From Acorus gramineus (taxonomy: Eukaryota > Streptophyta > Magnoliopsida > Acorales > Acoraceae): a stretch of 64,000 nucleotides of DNA. Shown here in pieces: positions 44,201 to 55,300 of this stretch (position 1 is its first letter; each line of letters begins with the position of its first letter). The notes under the pieces are model-generated. The model was not told the origin of the DNA, did no database searches, and saw only the letters and a program-made list of their open reading frames with translations. Location: assembly GCA_030737835.1 (NCBI GenBank), contig CM060849.1, forward strand, positions 28,355,311-28,419,310, written 5' to 3'. A program made the translations under genes and the position numbers.

Positions 44201-46414
44201 GGGATAGACCCAAAAGATTTTGGATGAAAGTAGTTGAAAGCCTACGACCTATCGGATCTTTGACAAGAAGTTTCGACATAGTAAGGTTCATAAAGCTGAT
44301 GTGGGAAAGATGGTCTTCGAGTTGAAGTTGTATACAATCGTGAAACGAAATAATTATCCATATGAATTGCAATCATTAAGGCCCCATTTGGCAACTCATT
44401 TTGGATTGTTTTTAGCTTCTTTAAAAGCTAAAAGCCCCTAACAGGTTACCAAACTAGCCCACTTAATTGAAAAACTGCACTCATGATTACAACAAAAAAA
44501 AGTGTTTCAAAAACTGTGTTTATTCTAGCAGAAACAGTTTCTGTTATCAACAACAAATGTGGTTCCTCTCCCTACAGGAAGTCCTTTTAATTTTATATTT
44601 ATTTCCTATTTCTGTTCTTTTGGCAAGTGTTTTTGTAACCCTTGCCTGGGCATTCCCTCTTCTATCTAATACAAGGGCGAATGCCAACCTTTTCTTCAAA
44701 AAAAAAAAAAAAAAAAAATGTGGTTCCTTGGCTAATTAAAAAACAGCCCTTATGATTACATCCTAAAAAACCGTGTATAAAACTTAAAGCTGCTTTTTAA
44801 ACTGTGTTTCCAAATGCACCATAAGTAAATTCATGCTCTGCAATTGAAGAAAAACTGATGCCCTAATATTTTTTTGAAGGATTTTTGAGAAGGTAATTTT
44901 TTTTTTTAATTGAGAATGATCGTAAATCACGTAGGAGTTGAGAAAAAGGTATGCTGGATTTGTTCGAGATGGAGCGAGATGTGTTCAAACAACAAGACCT
45001 TTGCACACTGATCATCAGGAAAAGTTTTTTACATTTGTAATTTATATGTCAACCATTAGAAGATATTTAAATTAATTTGAAGCAGGTGACTGGGTATCAC
45101 TCCTCTGCCTGTTCTGCATCACAGGGTGCCCATAATTTTGTTGCAAAGTTTAGTTTCTTCAGCGCTGAAGTGCTGCATCCATTAGAATCCTTATCTTGGC
45201 CTACTTTGTTTTGTTGTCTTATTATATTTGGTATTTTCCCGACACACAAGGGAGAGTTGCTTCTTTGCTTCATGTAACCAGCTTATCTTATCAGAAATAT
45301 CTTTTCAATTGCCCAGAGACACATATCTATATGTTCATTTCGAGGTCAGCCGCCCATGAATTTCTGATGGTTGTAAAGTAAAATCTAAAATGAACATTAT
45401 GTCTTGTACCCAGTTTTTTCTAAATGATATTCCCAGCTGAAAAATATGGATTAAAGTTTTTTCTTGACCTTTCATGTGTATGAGCATGTTTACACATTTA
45501 TTCAACCTGTTTGCTCATCAGTTCCACTTTTTTCACAAAGTTTAATATATTTTTTTTAAGTCTCTGGACCCATTGAGTTATGTTCTGGCTGTGTAGTGTT
45601 GAAGCACCTAAATTTTTAGCTCATTGCCTGATTATTTTCCATGCTCTGGATATGATGATGTATCTTTTTTCTGATCTTCATTGTGTGGTTGATTTTAATG
45701 ATGTACTTTTATCTTTTATTTGCAGTGTATGGCATGATACAGCCATTACCTTCAAGGAAATGCTTCGAGAATTTGAGGTTTGGATGACAGAACATGCCTT
45801 GTGGAAAAAAGAAATCGGAGGGCCGCTTCATCGAGCTGCATTTGTGACTTGGTTTGTTGATTGTTTATTCACAAATGCATTGTTGATAGTTTATTCACAA
45901 ATGCACGCTTTCTATTTAGATCTGATTTCTCCAAAAAATAAGCAGTACAATTTTTCTGAGAGGAACTATTTTTTTTTTTTTTGTTAGTGGGAATTGGGAT
46001 GTGAAGACCAAGATCCCTCAGCAATGCCGAGACTCAGGCATGAAATTACCGCCATATTTCATGGAATGGATCAATTTGAAGGACATGTTTCTTAACTTCT
46101 ACAATGTGAAGGTGCATAAACTCAAATAGAACTACACATTCTTTTTACATCTGAAGGGGATTTTTTTATACTCCTTGATCATCATCTGTGTTAATTCATG
46201 CCAGGAGGATCAGGCCAAGGGAATGATGTCTATGATGAGACAATTGCAGATTCCGTTGGAAGGGAGTCACCATCTGGGAATCGACGATGCGAAGAACATA
46301 GCAAGGGTGCTTCAGCGCATGCTTGCGGATGGCGCGCTCTTGCAGGTCACAGCAAGGAAGAATTCACGCATTGCTGGGGGCGTTGAATTCCTTTTTGAGA
46401 GGCGAATTGGTTGA
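41262..46414 (+). CDS. ERIL1: ERI-1-like DEDDh 3'-5' exoribonuclease
   Basis: Six exons: 41262-41528, 41631-41833, 42872-42952, 45726-45851, 45988-46111 and 46205-46414, closing in frame to 336 residues. The exonuclease core shows all five catalytic positions of the DEDDh group: D and E in 'LVLDLEGKVEILEFP', D in 'WHDTAITFKEM', D in 'CGNWDVKTKIP' and H..D in 'GSHHLGIDDAKN'. A CCCH-like 'RPMCLYHTHGKCTR' precedes the core, as in other plant ERI1-like proteins. The Ser/Arg-rich N-terminus looks like an organelle transit peptide; the plant homologue ERIL1 has been described as chloroplastic and involved in processing of chloroplast rRNA, unlike animal ERI-1, which acts on siRNA/5.8S rRNA. Intron 3 (2.8 kb) holds a MITE with a LINE tail inside it. 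The neighbour MMS21 is on the same strand. Confidence 0.94.
44380..44821. mobile_element. Tourist-like MITE in ERIL1 intron 3
   Basis: Left end GGCCCCATTTGGCAACTCA and inverted right end 'TGGTGCATTTGGAAACACAG', with TAA on both sides (44377-44379 and 44822-44824). It was later invaded by the retroposon at 44568-44717. Confidence 0.6.
44568..44717 (+). mobile_element. 5'-truncated LINE tail nested in the MITE
   Basis: A 150-bp insert ends in about 20 A residues. The preceding words (CTTCTATCTAATACAAGGGC) resemble plant L1 3' ends. Perfect direct repeats ATGTGGTTCCT flank it (44557-44567 and 44718-44728), proving target-primed insertion. Confidence 0.8.
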
Positions 46415-47078
46415 TAACTTGTCATGTTCTCTGTTTGGTCGATCAAGGAAAAGACAAAAGGTTGGAAATCGGTTTGAGGTAATTCATAGGGCTAGTCACT
46501 GATTTGCACTAATAGTATGGAATTTTTGGTCTGCTATGGAGATTTAGTTGCATCAAACTTCATAACGTAATTGTTGTATATTTATTAATATGAGGATCTT
46601 GGTGAAACTTGGTCTGAGTTTGCTTTCACAGTTGCAACATTTTTTAAATTTTTTGAAAAGAATATGCGTCCAATGAAGTACATGCTTTAACAAAAAAAAA
46701 AAGTATATACTTGAATAAATTAGATTTTTTTTTATATTTTTTCTAATATAATATATATTAGATTAGAGAATATATATTTTCCTAATTTAATATATATTAG
46801 ATTACAGAAGAATTGTTATATATTAAATTAAAATCGTCATTACATTAAACTGAGTTCAGTGCATGTAAATTGGATGCAGGATCATAGAAATTCACCCTAT
46901 TAAAAGCTGCCATGAGGAGGAATTAAAGAGGATCTTATTAAATATTAATGCAATTAATACCATTATTGACGAGTCAAATAACAAATAAATGAGAAAATCT
47001 ATCACTTTTATGAATGTTGGCACTTGAGCAACAATGACTTTTTGATTTTTGATTTTTTATGGAACATCTAACAATGAC
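46415..47078. other. ERIL1 3' flank
   Basis: Likely 3' UTR to about 46620, then AT-rich sequence with short repeated words 'AATATATATTAGATTA' near 46745-46805. No gene. Confidence 0.45.
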
Positions 47079-47827
47079 TTAGGGGCCGTTTGGTTCAGCG
47101 GAAAGCTGATTTTAAGTCCTGATTTATAAGTGCAGATTGTATAAGTTCTGATAAGTTTTAATCAGTTCAGAAGAAAAACTGTTTGGTTCAGCGGAAATTA
47201 TAAGCACTTATTGCAAATAAGTGTGTTTGGTTCAGTACTGAAGAGTAGAGCTTATGACAAGGGTGTTTTGGTCCATTTAATAAGTGCTGAATGTAATTTG
47301 ATGTTTGGTTGAAAACTTGATTATTTACTTATTTTTTCTATTTATTAAAAAAAGATATTTTATTAAATGTCTATTTAATAAATTATTAGATACTACAGTT
47401 TCATTACTTATTAGAACCTGATACAAGCTTATATAGATTTACAAAAAAATAACTCAAGACATAATGACTTTTCATGATGTGGTAAATATGCAATCTATAT
47501 TTACCAATTTTGAAATATCATAACAATCACATACCTGTCAAATTTTTTTTACAACTCTCACCTAGAACCTGATACAAAGTGGCATATCCTGTCATGCTAC
47601 ACATTATAAATACAAGAGAATAATAAAAACACTTTATGATTCAAAAATAAAAACCTGTAGATCATCAAATTCCTCCAAACCAAGAAAAGGTAATACTTAT
47701 GCTACATATGTTTTCATGCTACAATAGATAGCCACATGAGTATGTTACAACATTCTCAAATAAAAAAAAGTTTCAGATCAGTAAATATTTACATTACAGT
47801 GCTGGTTTCATAATCCAACTTCTACAG

Positions 47828-48016
47828 TCATTTGATGGCCAAGAGTACAAGCAAAAAAAAGATCACAAACACCATCAATATGATACATATGCATGAACAA
47901 CATCCAAAGATGAGTATCCCTATGGGGCGTTGAACTGCGACGGCCTTCTCAACCTTCTCCTGAGCTGGCACCTGGTAAGCCTCGGGTCCGTGCGCCCGAC
48001 GCACTTCATCAACCCA
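47828..48016 (-). pseudogene. Unknown short frame with C-terminal membrane anchor
   Basis: About 62 codons ending at a TGA (47828-47830). A hydrophilic part ('AHGPEAYQVPAQEKVEKAV') is followed by 'RPIGILIFGCCSCICIILMV' and a further hydrophobic stretch, so it would be a tail-anchored or single-span protein. No ATG opens the frame (it enters with GTG-TGG), so an upstream exon would be needed. The amino-acid pattern looks gene-like and is GC-richer than its surroundings; I do not recognise the family. Confidence 0.3.
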
Positions 48017-48757
48017 CACAAAGCATTAGTCAGTGTATTGTATGCAAACACTCGTCAAGTAATTTTTATCATAGATCGTTCTGACACATGGTTGCCTTGA
48101 GTTCCTTAAGTTACAAAATCGTAAAGACGATTATGCGATATGTAAATCAATGAAAGATCAACTTATGCTTCTAAAGACTTCCAATTGATCATCATGAAAG
48201 TTATACAGATATATATATAAAAAAAAAAACCAGCAGAAAACAGTGAGCCTGGCTGGAGAAATCAATGGCATGTAAAAGTTCCAAACTAGAAATGGATAAT
48301 TATAGAAGCCAAACAAAGGTTTTGATTGTAGAGTCCCTCAATTGAATTTAGGAAACATGAGCAGTACATTTAGCAATTTCAGAAATTTGATATCAACAGA
48401 CAAACTATAGGTGTTCTACAATAAGGTCAAGTTTTGGCATTGGGGACCAGGCCTTGTTGCTTTAGTATTTCACTTGTAGAATAAGATCCATGTCAGGTTA
48501 ATGTTCATGTTTGTTAATTATGAGCGAGTCACACATGCAATTCATTTGTCTTCATATGAGTTGCATAGACTGTGGATGCAATATGTAACTTTGCTAAAGT
48601 TATTACATGAATATTTTTATACAATGGTATAAATAGGTCTTAAAAGATGATTCTATACTCCTTACATAGTAAAGTTGACTTATAAGCTAACTAGGTGACT
48701 CCAACAGTCAATAATTATTTCAGTTACCTCTCCAAACATGAACTTCAATTATCTCCT

Positions 48758-48780
48758 CCCCCCCCCCCCCCCCCCCCCCC
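48758..48780. repeat. C23 homopolymer
   Basis: Twenty-three consecutive C residues just upstream of the TATA box at 48813. Exact length may be affected by sequencing. Confidence 0.85.
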
Positions 48781-48812
48781 AATTGAAACTCACTCTCCAC
48801 TCAAAACCCACC

Positions 48813-48820
48813 TATAAAAA
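48813..48820 (+). promoter_or_regulatory. TATA box inside the Harbinger-type element
   Basis: CCTATAAAAACCCC, 128 bp before an ATG, followed by a CA/CT-rich leader with (CA)n at 48887-48900: a textbook plant core promoter, unexpected within a transposon. Confidence 0.5.
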
Positions 48821-48940
48821 CCCCTCCCAACCCTCCAAACCTTTCCACCACAACCTCCCAAAGCAACAACAAAAAAAAAAAACAAACACACACACACACA
48901 GAAAGAGATATAGACAGACAGACCTTTCCCTCCAAAAACA

Positions 48941-49066
48941 ATGTCAGAGACTCTACTAGTAGACTCAGAGAAACCTAAACCAAACCCTTCCAAACCATTC
49001 AACAAGGTCTTCATCATGATCATCTCCCTCCCCCTCCTTTACTTAACTAAAGCTGGCCAGAGATGA
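48941..49066 (+). pseudogene. 5' exon fragment of an unidentified gene
   Basis: ATG at 48941 opens 41 codons: 'MSETLLVDSEKPKPNPSKPF', then 'NKVFIMIISLPLLYLTKAG' and a stop at 49064-49066. A short Pro/Lys-rich cytosolic head followed by the start of a hydrophobic segment looks like the N-terminus of a membrane or type-II Golgi protein; I do not recognise which. With a TATA box and leader in place upstream but no further exons, it appears to be a captured 5' gene end. Confidence 0.4.
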
Positions 49067-50335
49067 ACTTAAGCATATAGGAAACTAAAAAAACACACAT
49101 CTAAACCAACCACTCATTCATAGTATTGGTTATTTTGTCCACTGAGGGTTCAAAGAAAAATCATCCGCTGAAAGTAAATGAGTTATATAGACACACACAC
49201 ATACAATTTTTTATTTTTTTTTGAATTCCAGTAAGAAAATGTAGAAAGAAAAAGAATCCTAATAACTATAGGAATGGAAATTACCATCTTGGTTTCGCTT
49301 CAGTAAAAAGTTTCAGTGAATTCTAATCAGATAAATCAGTCTAATCAAATATTGGCAGTAATAACAGACCACTTATTTTTTTCGATAATTAAAGCCCTTC
49401 AGAAATTTTTTGTTGTGGTACAAATCTGCAGACTAAACCATACAAACTGATAAGCATAATCGAAAAATTACACTTACCCGACATACAATTCAAGTATTCA
49501 ACAACAAATGCTTCAGGACTAAAATGGTAAAACAAAACAAAAAATCTAAGCACATTCAAAACCTTAATCATGAACACAAGCTAAAAAAAAGACCACATTA
49601 GAAAGTTCAATAATCCAAACCCTTTAGAATTCCCAACTATTTTACACATTTTCATAAGAATTGGTATGCATTGATAATCGAAAAGCATCGCAAAAGGAAA
49701 TTTTGATCAGGTAAGAGCATGGTAACAAAAGATGACTAAGTACTTAATTCTTGGATCTCATTCTCACTAGCAAGTTCAATGATTCATCAGGGGCATTCTG
49801 CATTATAGCCTCAAAAACTAGAAACTATTAAAGAAAACTGTTTAAATTAACAAACCACACCAACATTTCTTACAGTCCATCCTTATCTAAAAGGGGTCAT
49901 CAGTGTGCAAAATTTGACAAACATGAACAACATATATGTACAACATTGGAACGATGGGTTAAGGCCAAAACTGCACAGATTAAACACAATCCTACACAGC
50001 ATGGACACCACTAATAAGTAAAACCTGTAAATTAATTCACTGGAATGAGGACTAGAACCCCTAAAAATCAGTTCAGAATGTTTTTTTTCGAATGTAGGGT
50101 TCAGAGACTTTCAAAAAAGTATACCTCGGATCGGTCTCTGATTCGATGGGTATGGCCTGATGCGGCGAGGGGTGGTTCCTGAAGGGACGAGGATGGCCTG
50201 ATGCGGCGGATCCCGGGTTTTTGAACTTGATCTGTCGTGGAGAATGGAAGAGGAGAGCTGATCGATTTGCTGTGGTGCTCGATCTGCCGAAGATGAGAGG
50301 TGGATGATGGTCGAAGGAGCAGATGAGCACGAAAG

Positions 50336-50521
50336 GACGGGGCGGAGCAGATTCTCGGACCTCCGTGACGGGGCGGAGCAGATTCTCGGACGGAGCTGAT
50401 GGGGCGGAGCAGATTCACGGACGGAGGCGACGGGGCGGAGCAGATTCTCGGACGAAGGTGACGGGGCGGAGCAGATTCTCGGACGGAGGTGACGGGGCGG
50501 AGCACATTCTCGGACGGGGTG
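50336..50521. repeat. 31-bp minisatellite, six units
   Basis: Units of 31 bp (core 'GGGGCGGAGCAGATTCTCGG') at 50336, 50367, 50398, 50429, 50460 and 50491. GC-rich in an AT-rich element. Since 31 is not a multiple of three, any translation cycles through all frames, which explains the long overlapping frames on both strands (50101-50634 minus, 50323-50556 plus); these are not credible genes. Confidence 0.9.
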
Positions 50522-50842
50522 GTGGTGAAATCGTGGATTTTAGGGTTAGGTTTTGAAAATGTTATGTTTGAGGAGAGAGAGAATGAAAGTTGGTTTATAT
50601 ATGTGTGGTAATATGTGGTTTTCAGTGGGGGCATTTTGGTCTTTTGGCTTGACAGAAACGCTTAAGACGGAAAGAAAAGTGTGGGACGAGGGACTGAGAA
50701 TTTTCAGACGTAAAACCTGATTAAGGGCTTATATTCAGTATTTTTTTTGTCCCCAACCAAACACACTTCACCTCAAAAAGTACTTATTTTCAGCTTTCAG
50801 CTGAATAAGCACTGAAATAGGTTTGAACCAAACGGCCCCTTA

Positions 50843-52324
50843 TTATTGGGTGCAAATTCTCTCAATTCATGGCATGGATTATTGGAACTTCTTCCTCCAC
50901 CAGAAGGTTCATTGTTTATTCTTCCAAACCTCCATTAACCATTTGATAAGAGAGAACCACCAGTCCTTTTTCTTTTTCTTTTTTATTAGGTAAGGAACCA
51001 CTGGTTTTTTGTTCAACACATGGACCTGATAAAACCTGTTCCAAAACTCCCTGGACTGTCGTTTAAACCATTTTGTTTAATTATTTTTAAACACGATTTG
51101 ATTAACTTAAAAATCAATTCTAAGACTATCCTTTTTTTGTATGCCATCTTTTGATTATATCTTTTAAACAAGGTATAGTTAATGTAAAAATCAATAAAAC
51201 CCATAAGAAAAAAAAGAACCTGTTTTTTCTTTTTGATAAAAGGTAAAAAAACAAAACAAGCATTGTTATGTAGAATAGTACAGTCTCACATGTGTTTAGT
51301 TAAATGAAACATATTATTTTTTAATTTCTTTTTATCTATATAGTTTATTTGAATATACATGAAAGAAAGAAAAATGAACATATGATCCCTAACATTCAAT
51401 CCCATTTATAATATTAGCTGTATATATATCATTAGACTAATAATGTAATTATTCAGTTTTCCTATAAATCAATTCAAATAATTCATTGAACTATTTATTT
51501 TAAATTTTATGAAAGAACATTGCTAATTATTAAATAAAGTATATATACACAGGCTCAATGCGAGATTGTTAATGACATGTAATAATAATCAATATTGTAA
51601 AAAGCGCTAGGCGCTAGTCGGACGGTTGAGGAGGAGCTAGGGATTAATCGACTAGGCGGGGATTAATCGATGATTAATCGATCATTTTTTATAATAATAA
51701 AGTTAATACATATATATATGATATATTTGTAATGATTTTAGACTATAAAATAATAACAAAATAACATTAAAATAAAATTAAAAATATAAGCATAATAGGG
51801 ATAGCATAAAAAGCTAATTAATAGATATATAATATATAAGGTGACTTAATAACTTTTTAGTACGCTAAAAGCGTTGTGAGTTGAAACTGCTTAGGTCTTG
51901 GCGGAGGATTAATAGGGTTTTAAAACATTGATAATAATACATTGCATTGTGTTTTATTTTTATCTTTTGAATTTATTTATTTAGTAAATGTAAAAAAAGT
52001 TTAATATTTCTTTTGTTTAATTTTTAAGCAATCCACTGCGTTGTTGTTGGCTTGTTGCCCTATTCGTGTTGCTATAACGGAAACAATGGAGAAATAGAAA
52101 AATATCACAGAAGGAAAAAATAGAACATACAGACGAGCGTGAGAAAAAAAAAAAAAAAAAAAAACAGAGCTTCCGCTAAACCTAAAATACAAACCCCCAA
52201 ATCCTTCTATCTATCCCTCTCTCGATTTCTTCATAGATCTTTGATTAGGTCAAACACACCATCCGTCTCTCCGTTTTATTTCGATTCACAGAAATATCTC
52301 CCACATAAACCACACAGTACATCG
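50843..52324. other. Upstream region of the ATPase gene
   Basis: Mostly AT-rich. 51590-51932 is a repeat with 'AGCGCTAGGCGCTAGTCGG' and 'GACTAGGCGGGGATTAATCG' words and inverted flanks (ATCAATATTGTAAAA versus TTTTAAAACATTGATAA), a probable MITE. A tiny upstream ORF (ATG GAG AAA TAG, 52086-52097) precedes the ATPase start. An A-run lies at 52143-52164. Confidence 0.5.
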
Positions 52325-55300
52325 ATGCAATTAAGGGCGAACCGAAAGCAACCGCCGCCTCCGCCTCCGCCTCCGCCGCAGCGACCCTCCTTCTCTCATC
52401 GTCCTCGGAAGAAGCGCAAGAGGCTCGACTCCATCAGGGACGACCCCCAACGTCACCACCCGATCGTCGCAGAGGGACCCGACACTCCCGGCTCCGTCCG
52501 CCGGAGTTCCCGGCCCCGGCGTGCCCCGGTCATCCTCGACGCCTCCCCCACCCCTTCCAGGAAAAGGAGGAGAGGTGCCGGAAGAGTCGGAAGACCACCC
52601 AATGAGGGCAATAAGAGGGAGACGAGGAGGGGGAGGCCGAAAAGGGTGCTTTTTGGGGGTGATGTTGATTGTGGGCGGGAGGGGTGGACTTCGAGGCTGC
52701 GATCTAGGGTTAAGGGGTTTGGATATGGATCTGATGGTGATCAGAAGGGTGAGCGTTTGGAGATGGAGGAAATGATGTCGGGGAATTCGGAATCGATGGG
52801 TGATGAGAGCGGGGAGGAGCCTTCTGAGAGTGAAGACCAGACCTTGCAACAGTGGCTTTCACCATCGAAGAGCGGGGCGGATGGTGGGGTTGTTCAAGTG
52901 GTTGAAGAGGAGAAGGTAGAAGTGGGAGTTGTCGAGGAACAGATGCCTAATGAGGATTTGGAGAGCAAAAGTGAACATGTTGAGGAAGAGCAGAAAATGC
53001 CCGGGGTTTTGGAGAGTGAAAACCATGATATTGAGGAAGAACAGAGGCCCATGGAGGACGTCGATGGCAAAAGTGGTCCGGATGATCTTGTTTTGCCAAG
53101 TGAGTTTGGTAATGATGAAGCTAAAGAAGAAGAAGAACCGAATCCCACTTTGAAAGATGAAGTGGAAAGGCCACGGGGGAGGGAAGGGCGGAGGTGCGGG
53201 TTGTGTGGTGGAGGGACGGATGGGAAACCTCCCAAGAGGCTCGTCCGTGATTTTAATGATAGTAATGATGAGGGGTATGATGGTTCCTCGGCGTCGGAGG
53301 AGCCGAACTATGATGTTTTGGATGGGTTTGGCGATGAGCCTGGTTGGCTTGGACGGCTCTTGGGTCCGATACTTGATCGCTTTGGTATAGCTCGCGTTTG
53401 GGTGCACCAACATTGTGCTGTTTGGAGTCCAGAGGTCTGTTATTTCTGTTCGTGTCTTCCTTTATTTCGAATAGGAATTAAGGATCACTAAACTGTTAAT
53501 CTGATGGAAGTCATGGAACAGTGCTTATGTTCATGCTTGTCCAGTGTCTTTATGACAAGTATTATAATTTACATTCATCTTACTTTCTGTGGAATGGATA
53601 AGTAGTTTCCAGGGTAATTGTGAATGGATTTATCTTTTTCTTAATGCAAAAGCTTGTGATAACTCAGCCATTTTCTTCTGTGCTTGGCATGAATATTTGT
53701 TATGTATTTTCTCCTCTAGTCCAATGTGAGCCGTCTATAGTGTTGCAGCGTTTTATGATCAACTAGAAGTTTACATTTTATGTCCTTTCTATTAGGATTT
53801 TTGTGTAGAATAAATTTTTTTGTTTTGCCCATAGATTTTGCTTTCTCCTTGAGTTGCCTCATTTTTCTATTTAGTTTGGTACTTTTTGGAAGACTTGCAA
53901 CTTGCAAGTGTTGTAGATATCTTGGCATGCATGCCGAAATTTCCTGTTGAATAGTATGTGTGCAACCTGGTGATAAAAGTGAAATTGACGATGAGTTTTG
54001 ATCTCACACTATGATGACTGGATGGTGTGCTAGGATTTGCAGTTGTCTAATTGTGAATGTTACTCTGGACAAGAATGAGCTTAATTAAGGTTATTGTTCT
54101 GGAGTTCTAGATAAGCTATACATTTGGTTTGTCCCATAAATTTGGTAGTTCTATGAAATGCATTTGGTTTCGTACAAATATTTATAATTGATGTTGAATT
54201 TTGCTCTCTTGCATTTGCAGTGATCACCCTCTTAAAGTCCTTTTGGTGTTTATTATTATTATTTTATGAATCTACTGTCTTAAAAATTTCCCATAAATGT
54301 AATATTTTTCAGGTTTATTTTGCTGGTTTGGGATGCCTTAAAAATGTTAGAGCGGCACTTTGCAGGGGGAGAGTTTTGAAGTGTAGCCGCTGTTCAAGAC
54401 CTGGAGCTACTATTGGCTGTCGAGTTGATCGCTGTCCTAAAACATACCACCTGGTTGTGCTATGTTATTGAACTTGCCAATTTAATTCTGTGCATTCTCT
54501 CAGCTTCCTTGTAGGCTATGTGGAATTCCTGATTGTGTTGCTTACATGGTATTTTTATTATTGCAGCCTTGTGCTCGAGCTGAAGGCTGTACATTTGACC
54601 ATCGAAAGTTTCTTATAGTTTGCACTGATCACCGACATCTCTTCCAGCCTCAAGGGAGCCTATATCTGCAGAGATTAAAAAAGCTAAAAGTCAAGAAAAT
54701 GAGATTGGATATTAGGAAGACGTCAGCTGATGCATCTCGTAAGGATTTAGAGGCTGAAGAGAAATGGCTTGAGAATTGTGGTGAAGATGAGGAGTTCTTG
54801 AAACGTGAAGGCAAGCGGCTTCATCGAGATATTCTACGAATTTCACCTGTCTATATTGGAGGGTCTTCTGGGAATGAGAACTTATATGAGGGTTGGGAAT
54901 CTGTGGCTGGGCTTCAAGATGTTGTCCAATGCATGAAGGAGGTGGTCATATTGCCTCTTCTTTATCCTGAATTCTATAGCTCTATGGGGATCACACCTCC
55001 TAGAGGAGTTCTTCTGCATGGATATCCTGGGACTGGTAAAACTCTAGTAGTGAGGGCATTGATTGGTGCATGCTCACGTGGTGATAAAAAGATTGCATAT
55101 TTTGCACGTAAAGGTGCTGATTGTTTAGGGAAGTATGTTGGAGACGCTGAACGCCAGCTACGTCTTCTATTTCATGTTGCTGAGAAATCCCAACCAGCAA
55201 TTATATTTTTTGATGAGATTGATGGGCTAGCACCATGTAGATCACGGCAGCAAGATCAAACACACTGTTCGGTGGTGTCGACTCTTCTTGCCTTACTAGA

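Larger units (their letters stand above)
47082..50839. mobile_element. Large Harbinger-type element with captured gene pieces
   Basis: Ends GGGGCCGTTTGGTTCAGCGG and, inverted, GGGGCCGTTTGGTTCAAACC. TTA target duplications lie at 47079-47081 and 50840-50842. Both termini are long subterminal regions rich in 'AAGTGCTGA' and 'AATAAGCACTGAA', shared with 19117-20415. The 3758-bp interior has no Harbinger transposase or MYB-like ORF. It contains a plus-strand promoter with a short 5' exon (48941-49066), a minus-strand membrane-protein-like frame (47828-48016) and a GC-rich 31-bp minisatellite (50336-50521). I infer a gene-fragment-carrying (Pack-type) element between ERIL1 and the ATPase gene. Confidence 0.7.

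Noticed and set aside
50101..50634. Long overlapping frames on both strands (177 and 77 codons)
   Set aside because: They are produced by the GC-rich 31-bp minisatellite; translations are simple repeats cycling through frames and match no family.
52859..53413. Minus-strand frames of 113-184 codons opposite the ATPase exon 1
   Set aside because: They are antisense shadows of an acidic, low-complexity exon; the plus frame has conserved ePHD residues and proper splice sites.
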